DNA from: Hydractinia symbiolongicarpus
Lineage: Eukaryota; Cnidaria; Hydrozoa; Anthoathecata; Hydractiniidae
Length of the DNA stretch: 64,000 bases
Direction: 5' to 3'
NCBI RefSeq assembly: GCF_029227915.1
Contig: NC_079885.1
Span: 30,977,001-31,041,000, forward strand
Shown: positions 50,501 to 62,600 of the stretch, in pieces
How positions within the stretch are numbered: position 1 is the stretch's first letter
Layout: each line of letters starts with the position of its first letter
The notes under the pieces: generated by a model
The model's input: only the letters and a program-made list of their open reading frames with translations
Told to the model about the DNA's origin: nothing
Database searches by the model: none
Translations under genes and position numbers: made by a program

Positions 50501-50698
50501 CACTAGAAAAATGTACTTAAGAATGACCATATGAAATCGCTGGGAGACTGGGCCCCAAAACGACGGATTTTTGATATTTTTGATGTATAGGGAACGGGGC
50601 GCGGAAATCGTATAGAAATCCTATATACTCTCCCCCGTACTTACTTTTTCTTTTATATTTGGCTTATTTAATGAGGAAATGGGCTCCGCTACTCTCCG
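47569..50698. mobile_element. 3.13-kb non-satellite insertion, copy 2
   Basis: Duplicate of 29660-32787 (3,130 bp here). I noticed five substitutions (47717, 48066, 48364, 48691, 48788) and a 2-bp AT-repeat expansion, about 99.8% identity. Because the flanking satellite is duplicated with it, the segment was carried by array duplication. It carries the same submodules: purine tract 47592-47814, 15-bp repeats 47844-47858 and 48300-48314, modules 48622-48826, 48890-49215 and 49655-49974, TAGC tract 50012-50221 with its palindrome at 50028-50045, and hairpin 50232-50260. No gene is supported. Confidence 0.65.
48370..48437 (-). tRNA. tRNA-like sequence, second copy
   Basis: Base-for-base identical to the minus-strand element at 30461-30528: same acceptor mismatch, perfect T arm and B box, and the same four-base anticodon loop. 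The nearest change between the copies is six bases outside it, at 48364. Identity over 68 nt is expected from the low overall divergence, so it is not evidence of selection. Confidence 0.6.
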
Positions 50699-53600
50699 CA
50701 AAAATGAAAACATTTTTGAAAACTACAAGTCTCATGCGTTTTATTGGTGAAAAAATAATTTAAAAAATCGTTCGGAAAATGAGTTTACTCACAGGGTACT
50801 TTCTTTGTATACATTCGACTATACGGGCCAAGCCCGGGATTTACGGGAAATCGCGGGTTTTCGTTTGCCGGCGATTAAACCACTTTCATTAAGCGTCTCA
50901 TCAAAAATGAAAACATTTCTAAAAACTACAAGTCTCATGCGTTTTAGTAGTGAAAAAATAATTTAAAAAATCGTTCGGGAAATGAGTTTACTTACAGGGT
51001 ACTTTCTTTGTATACATTCGACTATACGGGCTAAGCCCGGGATTTACCGGAAATCGCGGGTTTTCATTTGCCGGCGATTAAACCTCTTTCATTAAGCGTC
51101 TCATCAAAAATGAAAACATTTTTGAAAACTACAAGTCTCATGCGTTTTAGTGGTGAAAAAATAATTTAAAAAATCGTTCGGGAAATGAGTTTACACACAG
51201 GGTACTTTCTTTGTATACATTCAACTATACGGGCCAAGCCCGGGATTTACGGGAAATCGGGGGTTCTCCTTTGCCGGCGATTAAACTTCTTTCATTAAGC
51301 GTCTTATCAAAAATGAAAACATTTTTGAAAACTACAAGTCTCATGCGTTTTAGTGATGAAAAAAAAATTAAAAAATCGTTCGGGAAATGAGTTTACTCCC
51401 TGGGTACTTTCTTTGTATACATTCGACTATACGGGCCAAGCCCGGGATTTACGGGAAATCGCGGATTTTCGTTTGAGGGCGATTAAACTTCTTTCATTAA
51501 GCGTCTTATCAAAAATGAAAACATTTTTGAAAACTACAAGTCTCATGCGTTTTAGTGATGAAAAAAAAATTAAAAAATCGTTCGGGAAATGAGTTTACTC
51601 CCTGGGTACTTTCTTTGTATACATTCGACTATACGGGCCAAGCCCGGGATTTACGGGAAATCCCGGGTTTTCGCTTGCCGGCGATTAAACCACTTTCATT
51701 AAGCGTCTCATCAAAAATGAAAACATTTCTGAAAACTACAAGTCTCATGCGTTTTAGTGGTGAAAAAATAATTTAAAAAATCGTTCGGGAAATGAGTTTA
51801 CTCACAGGGTACTTTCTTTGTATATTTTGGACTATACGGGCCGAGTCCGAGGTTTACGGGAAATCGCGGATTTTCGTTTTTAGGGCGATTAAACTTCTTT
51901 TATTCAGCGCCTCATCAAAAACGAAAACATTTTTGAAAACTACAAGTCTCATGCGTTGTAGTGGTGAAAAAATAATTTAAAAAATCGTTCGGAAAATGAG
52001 TTTACTCCCTGGGTACTTTCTTTGTATACATTCGACTATACAGGCCAAGCCCGGGATTTACGGGAAATCGCGGGATTTCGTTTGAGGGCGATTAAACTTC
52101 TTTTATTCAGCGCCTCATCAAAAATGAAAACATTTTTGAAAACTACAAGTCTCATGCGTTTAGTGGTAAAAAAATAATATAAAAAATCGTTCGGGAGATG
52201 AGTTTACTCACAGGGTACTTTCTTTGTATACATTCGACTATACGGGCCAAGCCCGGGTTTTACGGGAAATCGCGGGTTTTTGTTTGCCGGCGATTAAACT
52301 TCTTTCATTAAGCGTCTCATCAAAAATGAAAACATTTTTGAAAACTACAAGTCTCATGCGTTTTAGTGGTGAAAAAGTAATTTAAAAAATCGTTCGGGAA
52401 ATGAGTTTACTCCCTGGGTACTTGCTTTGTATACTTTGGACTATACGGGCCGAGTCCGGGATTTACGGGAAATCGCGGATTTTCGTTTGAGGGCGATTAA
52501 ACTTCTTTTATTCAGCGGCTCATAAAAAATGAAAACATTTTTGAAAACTACAAGTCTCATGCGTTTAGTGGTAAAAAAATAATATAAAAAATCGTTCGGG
52601 AAATGAGTTTACTCCCTGGGTACTTTCTTTGTATACTTTTGACTATACGGGCCGAGTTCGAGGTTTACGTGAAATGGCGGGTTTTCGTTTGCCGGCGATT
52701 AAACTTCTTTTATTCAGCGTCTCATCAAAAATGAAGACATTTTTGAAAACTACAAGTCTCATGCGTTTTAGTGGTGAAAAGATAATTTAAAAAATCGTTT
52801 TGGAAATGAGTTTACTCACAGGGTACTTTCTTTGTATACATTCGACTATACGGGCCAAGCCCGGGATTTACGGGAAATCGCGGGTTTTCGTTTGCCGGCG
52901 ATTAAACCACTTTCATTAAGCGTCTCATCAAAAATGAAAACATTTCTGAAAACTACAAGTCTCATGCGTTGTAGTGGTGAAAAAATAATTTAAAAAATCG
53001 TTCGGGAAATGAGTTTACTCACAGGGTACTCTCTTTGTATACATTCCAATATACGGGCCAAGCCCGGGATTTACGGGAAATAGGGGGTTCTCGTTTGCCG
53101 GCGATTAAACTTCTTTCATTAAGCGTCTCATCAAAAATGAAAACATTTTTGAAAACTACAAGTCTCATGCGTTTTAATGGTGAAAAAATAATTTAAAAAA
53201 TCGTTCGGGAAATGAGTTTACTCCCTGGGTACTTTCTTTGTATACTTTGGACTATGTGGGCCGAGTCCGGGGTTTACGGGAAATCGCGGATTTTCGTTTG
53301 AGGGCGATTAAACTTCTTTTATTCAGCGCCTCATCAAAAATGAAAACATTTTTGAAAACTACAAGTCTCATGCGTTTTATTGGTGAAAAAATAATTTAAA
53401 AAATCGTTCGGAAAATGAGTTTACTCACAGGGTACTTTCTTTGTATACATTCGACAATACGGGCCAAGCCCGGGATTTACGGGAAATCGCGGGTTTTCGT
53501 TTGCCGGCGATTAAACTACTTTCATTAAGCGTCTCATCAAAAATGAAAACATTTCTATAAACTACAAGTCTCATGCGTTTTAGTAGTGAAAAAATAATTT

Positions 53601-56600
53601 AAAAAATCGTTCGGGAAATGAGTTTACTCACAGGGTACTTTCTTTGTATACATTCGACTATACGGGCTAAGCCCGGGATTTACCGGAAATCGCGGGTTTT
53701 CATTTGCCGGCGATTAAACCTCTTTCATTAAGCGTCTCATCAAAAATGAAAACATTTTTGAAAACTACAAGTCTCATGCGTTTTAGTGGTGAAAAAATAA
53801 TTTATAAAATCGTTCGGGAAATGAGTTTACACACAGGGTACTTTCTTTGTATACATTCAACTATACGGGCCAAGCCCGGGATTTACGGGAAATCGGGGGT
53901 TTTCGTTTGCCGGCGATTAAACTTCTTTCATTAAGCGTCTTATCAAAAATGAAAACATTTTTGAAAACTACAAGTCTCATGCGTTTTAGTGAAGAAAAAA
54001 AAATTAAAAAATCGTTCGGGAAATGAGTTTACTCCCTGGGTACTTTCTTTGTATACATTCGACTATACGGGCCAAGCCCGGGATTTACGGGAAATCCCGG
54101 GTTTTTGCTTGCCGGCGATTAAACCACTTTCATTAAGCGTCTCATCAAAAATGAAAACATTTCTGAAAACTACAAGTCTCATGCGTTTTAGTGGTGAAAA
54201 AATAATTTAAAAAATCGTTCGGAAAATGAGTTTACTCACAGGGTACTTTATTTGTATACATTCGACTATACGGGCCAAGCCCGGGATTTACGGGAAATCG
54301 CGGGTTTTCGTTTGCCGGCGATTAAACCACTTTCATTAGGCGTCTCATCAAAAATGAAAACATTTTTGAAAACTACAAGTCTCATGCGCTTTAGTGGTGA
54401 AAAAATAATTTAAAAAATCGTTCGGGAAATGAGTTTACTCCCTGGGTACTTTCTTTGTATATTTTGGACTATACGGGCCGAGTCCGGGGTTTACGGGAAA
54501 TCGCGGATTTTCGTTTGAGGGCGATTAAACTTCTTTTATTCAGCGCCTCATCAAAAACGAAAACATTTTTGAAAACTACAAGTCTCATGCGTTGTAGTGG
54601 TGAAAAAATAATTTAAAAAATCGTTCGGAAAATGAGTTTACTCCCTGGGTACTTTCTTTGTATACTTTTGACTATACGGGCCGAGTCCGGGGTTTACGGG
54701 AAAGGGCGGGTTTTCGTTTGCCGGCGATTAAACTTCTTTTATTCAGCGTCTCATCAAAAATGAAAATATTTTTGAAAACTACAAGTCTTATGCGTTTTAG
54801 TGGTGAAAAGGTAATTTAAAAAATCGTTTTGGAAATAAGTTTACTCACAGGGTACTTTCTTTGTATACATTCGACTATACGGGCCAAGCCCGGGATTGAC
54901 GGGAAATCGCGGGTTTTCGTTTGCCGGCGATTAAACCACTTTCATTAAGCGTCTCATCAAAAATGAAAACATTTCTGAAAACTACAAGTCTCATGCGTTT
55001 TATTGGTGAAAAAGTAATTTAAAAAATCGTTCGGGAAATGAGTTTACTCACAGGGTACTTTCTTTGTATACATTCGACTATACGGGCCAAGCCCGTGATT
55101 TACGGGAAATTGCGGGTTTTCGTTTGCCGGCGATTAAACCACTTTCATTAAGCGTCTCATCAAAAATGAAAACATTTCTGAAAACTACAAGTCTCATGCG
55201 TTTTAGTGGTGAAAAAAAAATTTTAAAAATCGTTCGGGAAATGAGTTACTCCCTGGGTACTTTCTTTGTATACATTCGACTATACGGGCCAAGCCCGGGA
55301 TTTACGGGAAATCCCGGGTTTTCGCTTGTGGGCGATTAAACCACTTTCATTAAGCGTCTCAATAAAAATGAAAACATTTCTGAAAACTACAAGTCTCATG
55401 CGTTTTAGTGGTGAAAAAATAATTTAAAAAATCGTTCGGGAAATGAGTTTACTCACAGGGTACTTTCTTTGTATATATTCAACTATACGGGCCAAGCCCG
55501 GGATTTACGGGAAATCGGGGGTTCTTTTTTGCTGGCGATTAAACTTCTTTCATTAAGCGTCTCATCAAAAATGAAACCATTTTTGATAACTACAAGTCTC
55601 ATGCGTTTTAGTGGTGAAAAAATAATTTAAAAAATCGTTCGGGAAATGAGTTTACTCCCTGGGTACTTTCTTTGTATACTTTGGACTATACGGGCCGAGT
55701 CCGGGGTTTACGGGAAATCGCGGATTTTCGTTTGAGGGCGATTAAACTTCTTTTATTCAGCGCCTCATCAAAAATGAAAACATTTTTGAAAACTACAAGT
55801 CTCATGCGTTGTAGTGGTGAAAAAATAATTTAAAAAATCGTTCGGAAAATGAGTTTACTCCCTGGGTACTTTCTTTGTATACTTTTGACTATACGGGCCA
55901 AGTCCGGGGTTTACGGGAAATGGCGGGTTTTCGTTTGCCGGCTATTAAACTTCTTTTATTCAGCGTCTCATCAAAAATGAAAACATTTTTGAAAACTACA
56001 AGTCTCATGCGTTTTAGTGGTGAAAAGATAATTTAAAAAATCGATTTGGAAATGAGTTTACTCACAGGGTACTTTCTTTGTATACATTCGACTATACGGG
56101 CCAAGCCCGGGATTTACGGGAAATCGCGGGTTTTCGTTTGCCGGCGATTAAACCACTTTCATTAAGCGTCTCATCAAAAATAGAAACATTTCTGAAAACT
56201 ACAAGTCTCATGCGTCTTATTGGTGAAAAAATAATTTAAAAAATCGTTCGGGAAATGAGTTTACTCACAGGGTACTTTCTTTGTATACATTCGACTATAC
56301 AGGCCAAGCCCGGGATTTACGGGAAATCGGGGGTTCTCGTTTGCCGGCGATTAAACTTCTTTCATTAAGCGTCTCATCAAAAATGAAATCATTTTTGAAA
56401 ACTACAAGTCCCATGCGTTTTAGTGGTGAAAAGATAATTTAAAAAATCGTTTTGGAAATGAGTTTACTCACAGGGTACTTTCTTTGTATACATTCGACTA
56501 TACGGGCCAAGCCCGGGATTTACGGGAAATCGCGGGTTTTCGTTTGCCGGCGATGAAACCACTTTCATTAAGCGTCTCATCAAAAATGAAAACATTTCTG

Positions 56601-59600
56601 AAAACTACAAGTCTCATGCGTCTTATTGGTGAAAAAATAATTTAAAAAATCGTTCGGGAAATGAGTTTACTCCCTGGGTACTTTCTTCGTATACTTTTGA
56701 CTATACGGGCCGAGTCCGGGGTTTACTGGAAATCGCGGTATTTCGTTTGCCGGCGATTAAACCTCTTTCATTAAGCGTCTCATCAAAAATGAAAACATTT
56801 TTGAAAACTACAAGTCTTATGCGTTTTAGTGGTGAAAAAATAATTCAAAAATCGTTCGGATAATAAGTTTACTCCCTGGGTACTTTCTTTGTATACTTTT
56901 GACTATACGGGCCGAGTCCGGGATTTACGGGAAATCGCGGATTTTCGTTTGAGGGCGATTAAACTTCTGTTATTCAGCGTCTCATCAAAAATGAAAACAT
57001 TTTTGAAAACTACAAGTCTCATGCGTTTTAGTGGTGAAAAAATATTTTAAAAAATCGTTCGGGAAATGAGTTTACTCCCTGGGTACTTTCTTTGCATACA
57101 TTCGACTATACGGGCCAAGCCCGGGATTTACGGGAAATCGCGGGTTTTCGTTTGCCGGCGATTAAACCACTTTCATTAAGCGTCTCATCAAAAATGAAAA
57201 CATTTCTGAAAACTACAAGTCTCATGCGTTTTAGTGGTGAAAAAATAATTTAAAAAATCGTTTTGGAAAAGAGTTTACACACAGGGTACTTTCTTTGTAT
57301 ACATTCGACTATACAGGCCAAGCCCGGGATTTACGGGAAATCGCGGGTTTTCGTTTGCCGGCGATTAAACTTCTTTTATACAGCGTCTCATCAAAAATGA
57401 AAACATTTTTGAGAACTACAAGTCTCATGCGTTGTAGTGGTGAAAAAATTACTTAAAAAATCGTTCGGAAAATGAGTTTACTCCCTGGGTACTTTCTTTG
57501 TATACTTTTGACTATACGGGCCGAGTCTGGGATTTACGGGAAATCGCGGATTTTCGTTTGAGGGCGATTAAACTTCTGTTATTCAGCGTCTCATCAAAAA
57601 TGAAAACATTTTTGAAAACTACAAGTCTCATGCGTTGTAGTGGTAAAAAAATAATTTAAAAAATTGTTCGGAAAATGAGTTTACTCCCTGGGTACTTTCT
57701 TTGTATACTTTTGACTATACGGGCCGAGTCCGGGGTTTACGGAAAATGGCGGGTTTTCGTTTGCCGGCAATTAAACGTCTTTTATTCAGCGTCTCATCAA
57801 AAATGAAAACATTTTTGAAAACTACAAGTCTCATGCGTTTTAGTGGTGAAAAGATAATTTAAAAAATCGTTTTGGAAATGAGTTTACACACAGGGTACTT
57901 TCTTTGTATACATTCGACTATACAGGCCAAGCCCGGAATTTACGGGAAATCGCGGATTTTCGTTTGCCGGCGATTAAACCACTTTCATTAAGCGTCTCAT
58001 CAAAAATGAAAACATTTCCGAAAACTACAAGTCTCATGCGTTTTAGTGGTGAAAAAATAATTTAAAAAATCGTTCGGGAAATGAGTTTACTCCCTGGGTA
58101 CTTTCTTTGTATACTTTTGACTATACGGGCCGAGTCCGGGATTTACGGGAAGTCGCGGGTTTTCGTTTGAGGGCGATTAAACTTCTTTTATTCAGCGTCT
58201 CATCAAAAATGAAAACATTTTTGAAAACTACAAGTCTCATGCGTTGTAGTGGTGAAAAAATGGAATAGTGGAAATGAGTTTACACCCTGGGTACTTTCTT
58301 TGTATACTTTTTACTATACGGGCCGACCCCAGGATTTACAGGAAATGGCGGGTTTTCGTTTGCCGGCGAATAAACTTCTTTTATTCAGCGTCTCATCAAA
58401 AATGAAAACATTTTTGAAAACTACAAGTCTCATGCGTTTTAGTGGTGAAAAGATAATTTAAAAAATTGTTCGGGAAATGAGTTTACTCACAGGGTACTTT
58501 CTTTGTATACTTTTGACTATACGGGCCGAGTCTGGGATTTACGGGAAATCGCGGATTTTCGTTTGAGGGCGATTAAACTTCTGTTATTCAGCGTCTCATC
58601 AAAAATGAAAACATTTTTGAAAACTACAAGTCTCATGCGTTGTAGTGGTGAAAAAATAATTTAAAAAATCGTTCGGAAAATGAGTTTACTCCCTGGGTAC
58701 TTTCTTTGTATACTTTTGACTATACGGGCCGAGTCCGGGGTTTACGGAAAATGGCGGGTTTTCGTTTGCCGGCAATTAAACTTCTTTTATTCAGCGTCTC
58801 ATCAAAAATGAAAACATTTTTGAAAACTACAAGTCTCATGCGTTTTAGTGGTGAAAAGATAATTTAAAAAATCGTTTTGGAAATGAGTTTACACACAGGG
58901 TACTTTCTTTGTATACATTCGACTATACAGGCCAAGCCCGGGATTTACGGGAAATCGCGGATTTTCGTTTGCCGGCGATTAAACCACTTTCATTAAGCGT
59001 CTCATCAAAAATGAAAACATTTCTGAAAACTACAAGTCTCATGCGTTTTAGTGGTGAAAAAATAATTTAAAAAATCGTTCGGGAAATGAGTTTACTCCCT
59101 GGGTACTTTCTTTGTATACTTTTGACTATACGGGACGAGTCCGGGATTTACGGGAAGTCGCGGGTTTTCGTTTGAGGGCGATTAAACTTCTTTTATTCAG
59201 CGTCTCATCAAAAATGAAAACATTTTTGAAAACTACAAGTCTCATGCGTTGTAGTGGTGAAAAAATAATTTAAAAAATTGTTCGGAAAATGAGTTTACTC
59301 CCTGGGTACTTTCTTTGTATACTTTTGACTATACGGGCCGAGTCCGGGGTTTACGGAAAATGGCGGGTTTTCGATTGCCGGCAATTAAACTTCTTTTATT
59401 CAGCGTCTCATCAAAAATGAAAACATTTTTGAAAACTACAAGTCTCATGCGTTTTAGTGGTGAAAAGATAATTTAAAAAATCGTTTTGGAAAAGAGTTTA
59501 CACACAGGGTACTTTCTTTGTATACATTCGACTATACAGGCCAAGCCCGGGATTTACCGGAAATCGCGGATTTTCGTTTGCCGGCGATTAAACCACTTTC

Positions 59601-59632
59601 ATTAAGCGTCTCATCAAAAATGAAAACATTTC
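50699..59632 (+). repeat. 203-bp satellite array after the second insertion
   Basis: Collinear with 32788 onward at an offset of 17,911 bp up to about 57.5 kb. There one monomer (202 bp) is missing relative to 39.6-39.8 kb and the offset drops to 17,709. After 58486 it continues like 43.8-44.5 kb, so the 3,033-bp and 2,222-bp duplications of the first block are absent. The short variant is at 58260. Confidence 0.9.
53353..59632 (+). repeat. 31-monomer tandem duplication, copy 1
   Basis: A 6,280-bp unit whose start matches 59633 onward. The rare ATTCGACAATACGG variant at about 53449 recurs at about 59729, and the GTGATGAAAA/GTGAAGAAAA variant at 53989 recurs at 60269. The left edge is set by CATTTTTGAAAAC here against CATTTCTGAAAAC at 59632. 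Confidence 0.88.
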
Positions 59633-62600
59633 TGAAAACTACAAGTCTCATGCGTTTTATTGGTGAAAAAATAATTTAAAAAATCGTTCGGAAAATGAGT
59701 TTACTCACAGGGTACTTTCTTTGTATACATTCGACAATACGGGCCAAGCCCGGGATTTACGGGAAATCGCGGGTTTTCGTTTGCCGGCGAATAAACTACT
59801 TTCATTAAGCGTCTCATCAAAAATGAAAACATTTCTAAAAACTACAAGTCTCATGCGTTTTAGTAGTGAAAAAATAATTTAAAAAATCGTTCGGGAAATG
59901 AGTTTACTCACAGGGTACTTTCTTTGTATACATTCGACTATACGGGCTAAGCCCGGGATTTACCGGAAATCGCGGGTTTTCATTTGCCGGCGATTAAACC
60001 TCTTTCATTAAGCGTCTCATCAAAAATGAAAACATTTTTGAAAACTACAAGTCTCATGCGTTTTAGTGGTGAAAAAATAATTTATAAAATCGTTCGGGAA
60101 ATGAGTTTACACACAGGGTACTTTCTTTGTATACATTCAACTATACGGGCCAAGCCCGGGATTTACGGGAAATCGGGGGTTTTCGTTTGCCGGCGATTAA
60201 ACTTCTTTCATTAAGCGTCTTATCAAAAATGAAAACATTTTTGAAAACTACAAGTCTCATGCGTTTTAGTGATGAAAAAAAAATTAAAAAATCGTTCGGG
60301 AAATGAGTTTACTCCCTGGGTACTTTCTTTGTATACATTCGACTATACGGGCCAAGCCCGGGATTTACGGGAAATCCCGGGTTTTTGCTTGCCGGCGATT
60401 AAACCACTTTCATTAAGCGTCTCATCAAAAATGAAAACATTTCTGAAAACTACAAGTCTCATGCGTTTTAGTGGTGAAAAAATAATTTAAAAAATCGTTC
60501 GGAAAATGAGTTTACTCACAGGGTACTTTATTTGTATACATTCGACTATACGGGCCAAGCCCGGGATTTACGGGAAATCGCGGGTTTTCGTTTGCCGGCG
60601 ATTAAACCACTTTCATTAGGCGTCTCATCAAAAATGAAAACATTTTTGAAAACTACAAGTCTCATGCGCTTTAGTGGTGAAAAAATAATTTAAAAAATCG
60701 TTCGGGAAATGAGTTTACTCCCTGGGTACTTTCTTTGTATATTTTGGACTATACGGGCCGAGTCCGGGGTTTACGGGAAATCGCGGATTTTCGTTTGAGG
60801 GCGATTAAACTTCTTTTATTCAGCGCCTCATCAAAAACGAAAACATTTTTGAAAACTACAAGTCTCATGCGTTGTAGTGGTGAAAAAATAATTTAAAAAA
60901 TCGTTCGGAAAATGAGTTTACTCCCTGGGTACTTTCTTTGTATACTTTTGACTATACGGGCCGAGTCCGGGGTTTACGGGAAAGGGCGGGTTTTCGTTTG
61001 CCGGCGATTAAACTTCTTTTATTCAGCGTCTCATCAAAAATGAAAATATTTTTGAAAACTACAAGTCTTATGCGTTTTAGTGGTGAAAAGGTAATTTAAA
61101 AAATCGTTTTGGAAATAAGTTTACTCACAGGGTACTTTCTTTGTATACATTCGACTATACGGGCCAAGCCCGGGATTGACGGGAAATCGCGGGTTTTCGT
61201 TTGCCGGCTATTAAACTTCTTTTATTCAGCGTCTCATCAAAAATGAAAACATTTTTGAAAACTACAAGTCTCATGCGTTTTAGTGGTGAAAAGATAATTT
61301 AAAAAATCGATTTGGAAATGAGTTTACTCACAGGGTACTTTCTTTGTATACATTCGACTATACGGGCCAAGCCCGGGATTTACGGGAAATCGCGGGTTTT
61401 CGTTTGCCGGCGATTAAACCACTTTCATTAAGCGTCTCATCAAAAATAGAAACATTTCTGAAAACTACAAGTCTCATGCGTCTTATTGGTGAAAAAATAA
61501 TTTAAAAAATCGTTCGGGAAATGAGTTTACTCACAGGGTACTTTCTTTGTATACATTCGACTATACAGGCCAAGCCCGGGATTTACGGGAAATCGGGGGT
61601 TCTCGTTTGCCGGCGATTAAACTTCTTTCATTAAGCGTCTCATCAAAAATGAAATCATTTTTGAAAACTACAAGTCCCATGCGTTTTAGTGGTGAAAAGA
61701 TAATTTAAAAAATCGTTTTGGAAATGAGTTTACTCACAGGGTACTTTCTTTGTATACATTCGACTATACGGGCCAAGCCCGGGATTTACGGGAAATCGCG
61801 GGTTTTCGTTTGCCGGCGATGAAACCACTTTCATTAAGCGTCTCATCAAAAATGAAAACATTTCTGAAAACTACAAGTCTCATGCGTCTTATTGGTGAAA
61901 AAATAATTTAAAAAATCGTTCGGGAAATGAGTTTACTCCCTGGGTACTTTCTTCGTATACTTTTGACTATACGGGCCGAGTCCGGGGTTTACTGGAAATC
62001 GCGGTATTTCGTTTGCCGGCGATTAAACCTCTTTCATTAAGCGTCTCATCAAAAATGAAAACATTTTTGAAAACTACAAGTCTTATGCGTTTTAGTGGTG
62101 AAAAAATAATTCAAAAATCGTTCGGATAATAAGTTTACTCCCTGGGTACTTTCTTTGTATACTTTTGACTATACGGGCCGAGTCCGGGATTTACGGGAAA
62201 TCGCGGATTTTCGTTTGAGGGCGATTAAACTTCTGTTATTCAGCGTCTCATCAAAAATGAAAACATTTTTGAAAACTACAAGTCTCATGCGTTTTAGTGG
62301 TGAAAAAATATTTTAAAAAATCGTTCGGGAAATGAGTTTACTCCCTGGGTACTTTCTTTGCATACATTCGACTATACGGGCCAAGCCCGGGATTTACGGG
62401 AAATCGCGGGTTTTCGTTTGCCGGCGATTAAACCACTTTCATTAAGCGACTCATCAAAAATGAAAACATTTCTGAAAACTACAAGTCTCATGCGTTTTAG
62501 TGGTGAAAAAATAATTTAAAAAATCGTTTTGGAAAAGAGTTTACACACAGGGTACTTTCTTTGTATACATTCGACTATACAGGCCAAGCCCGGGATTTAC

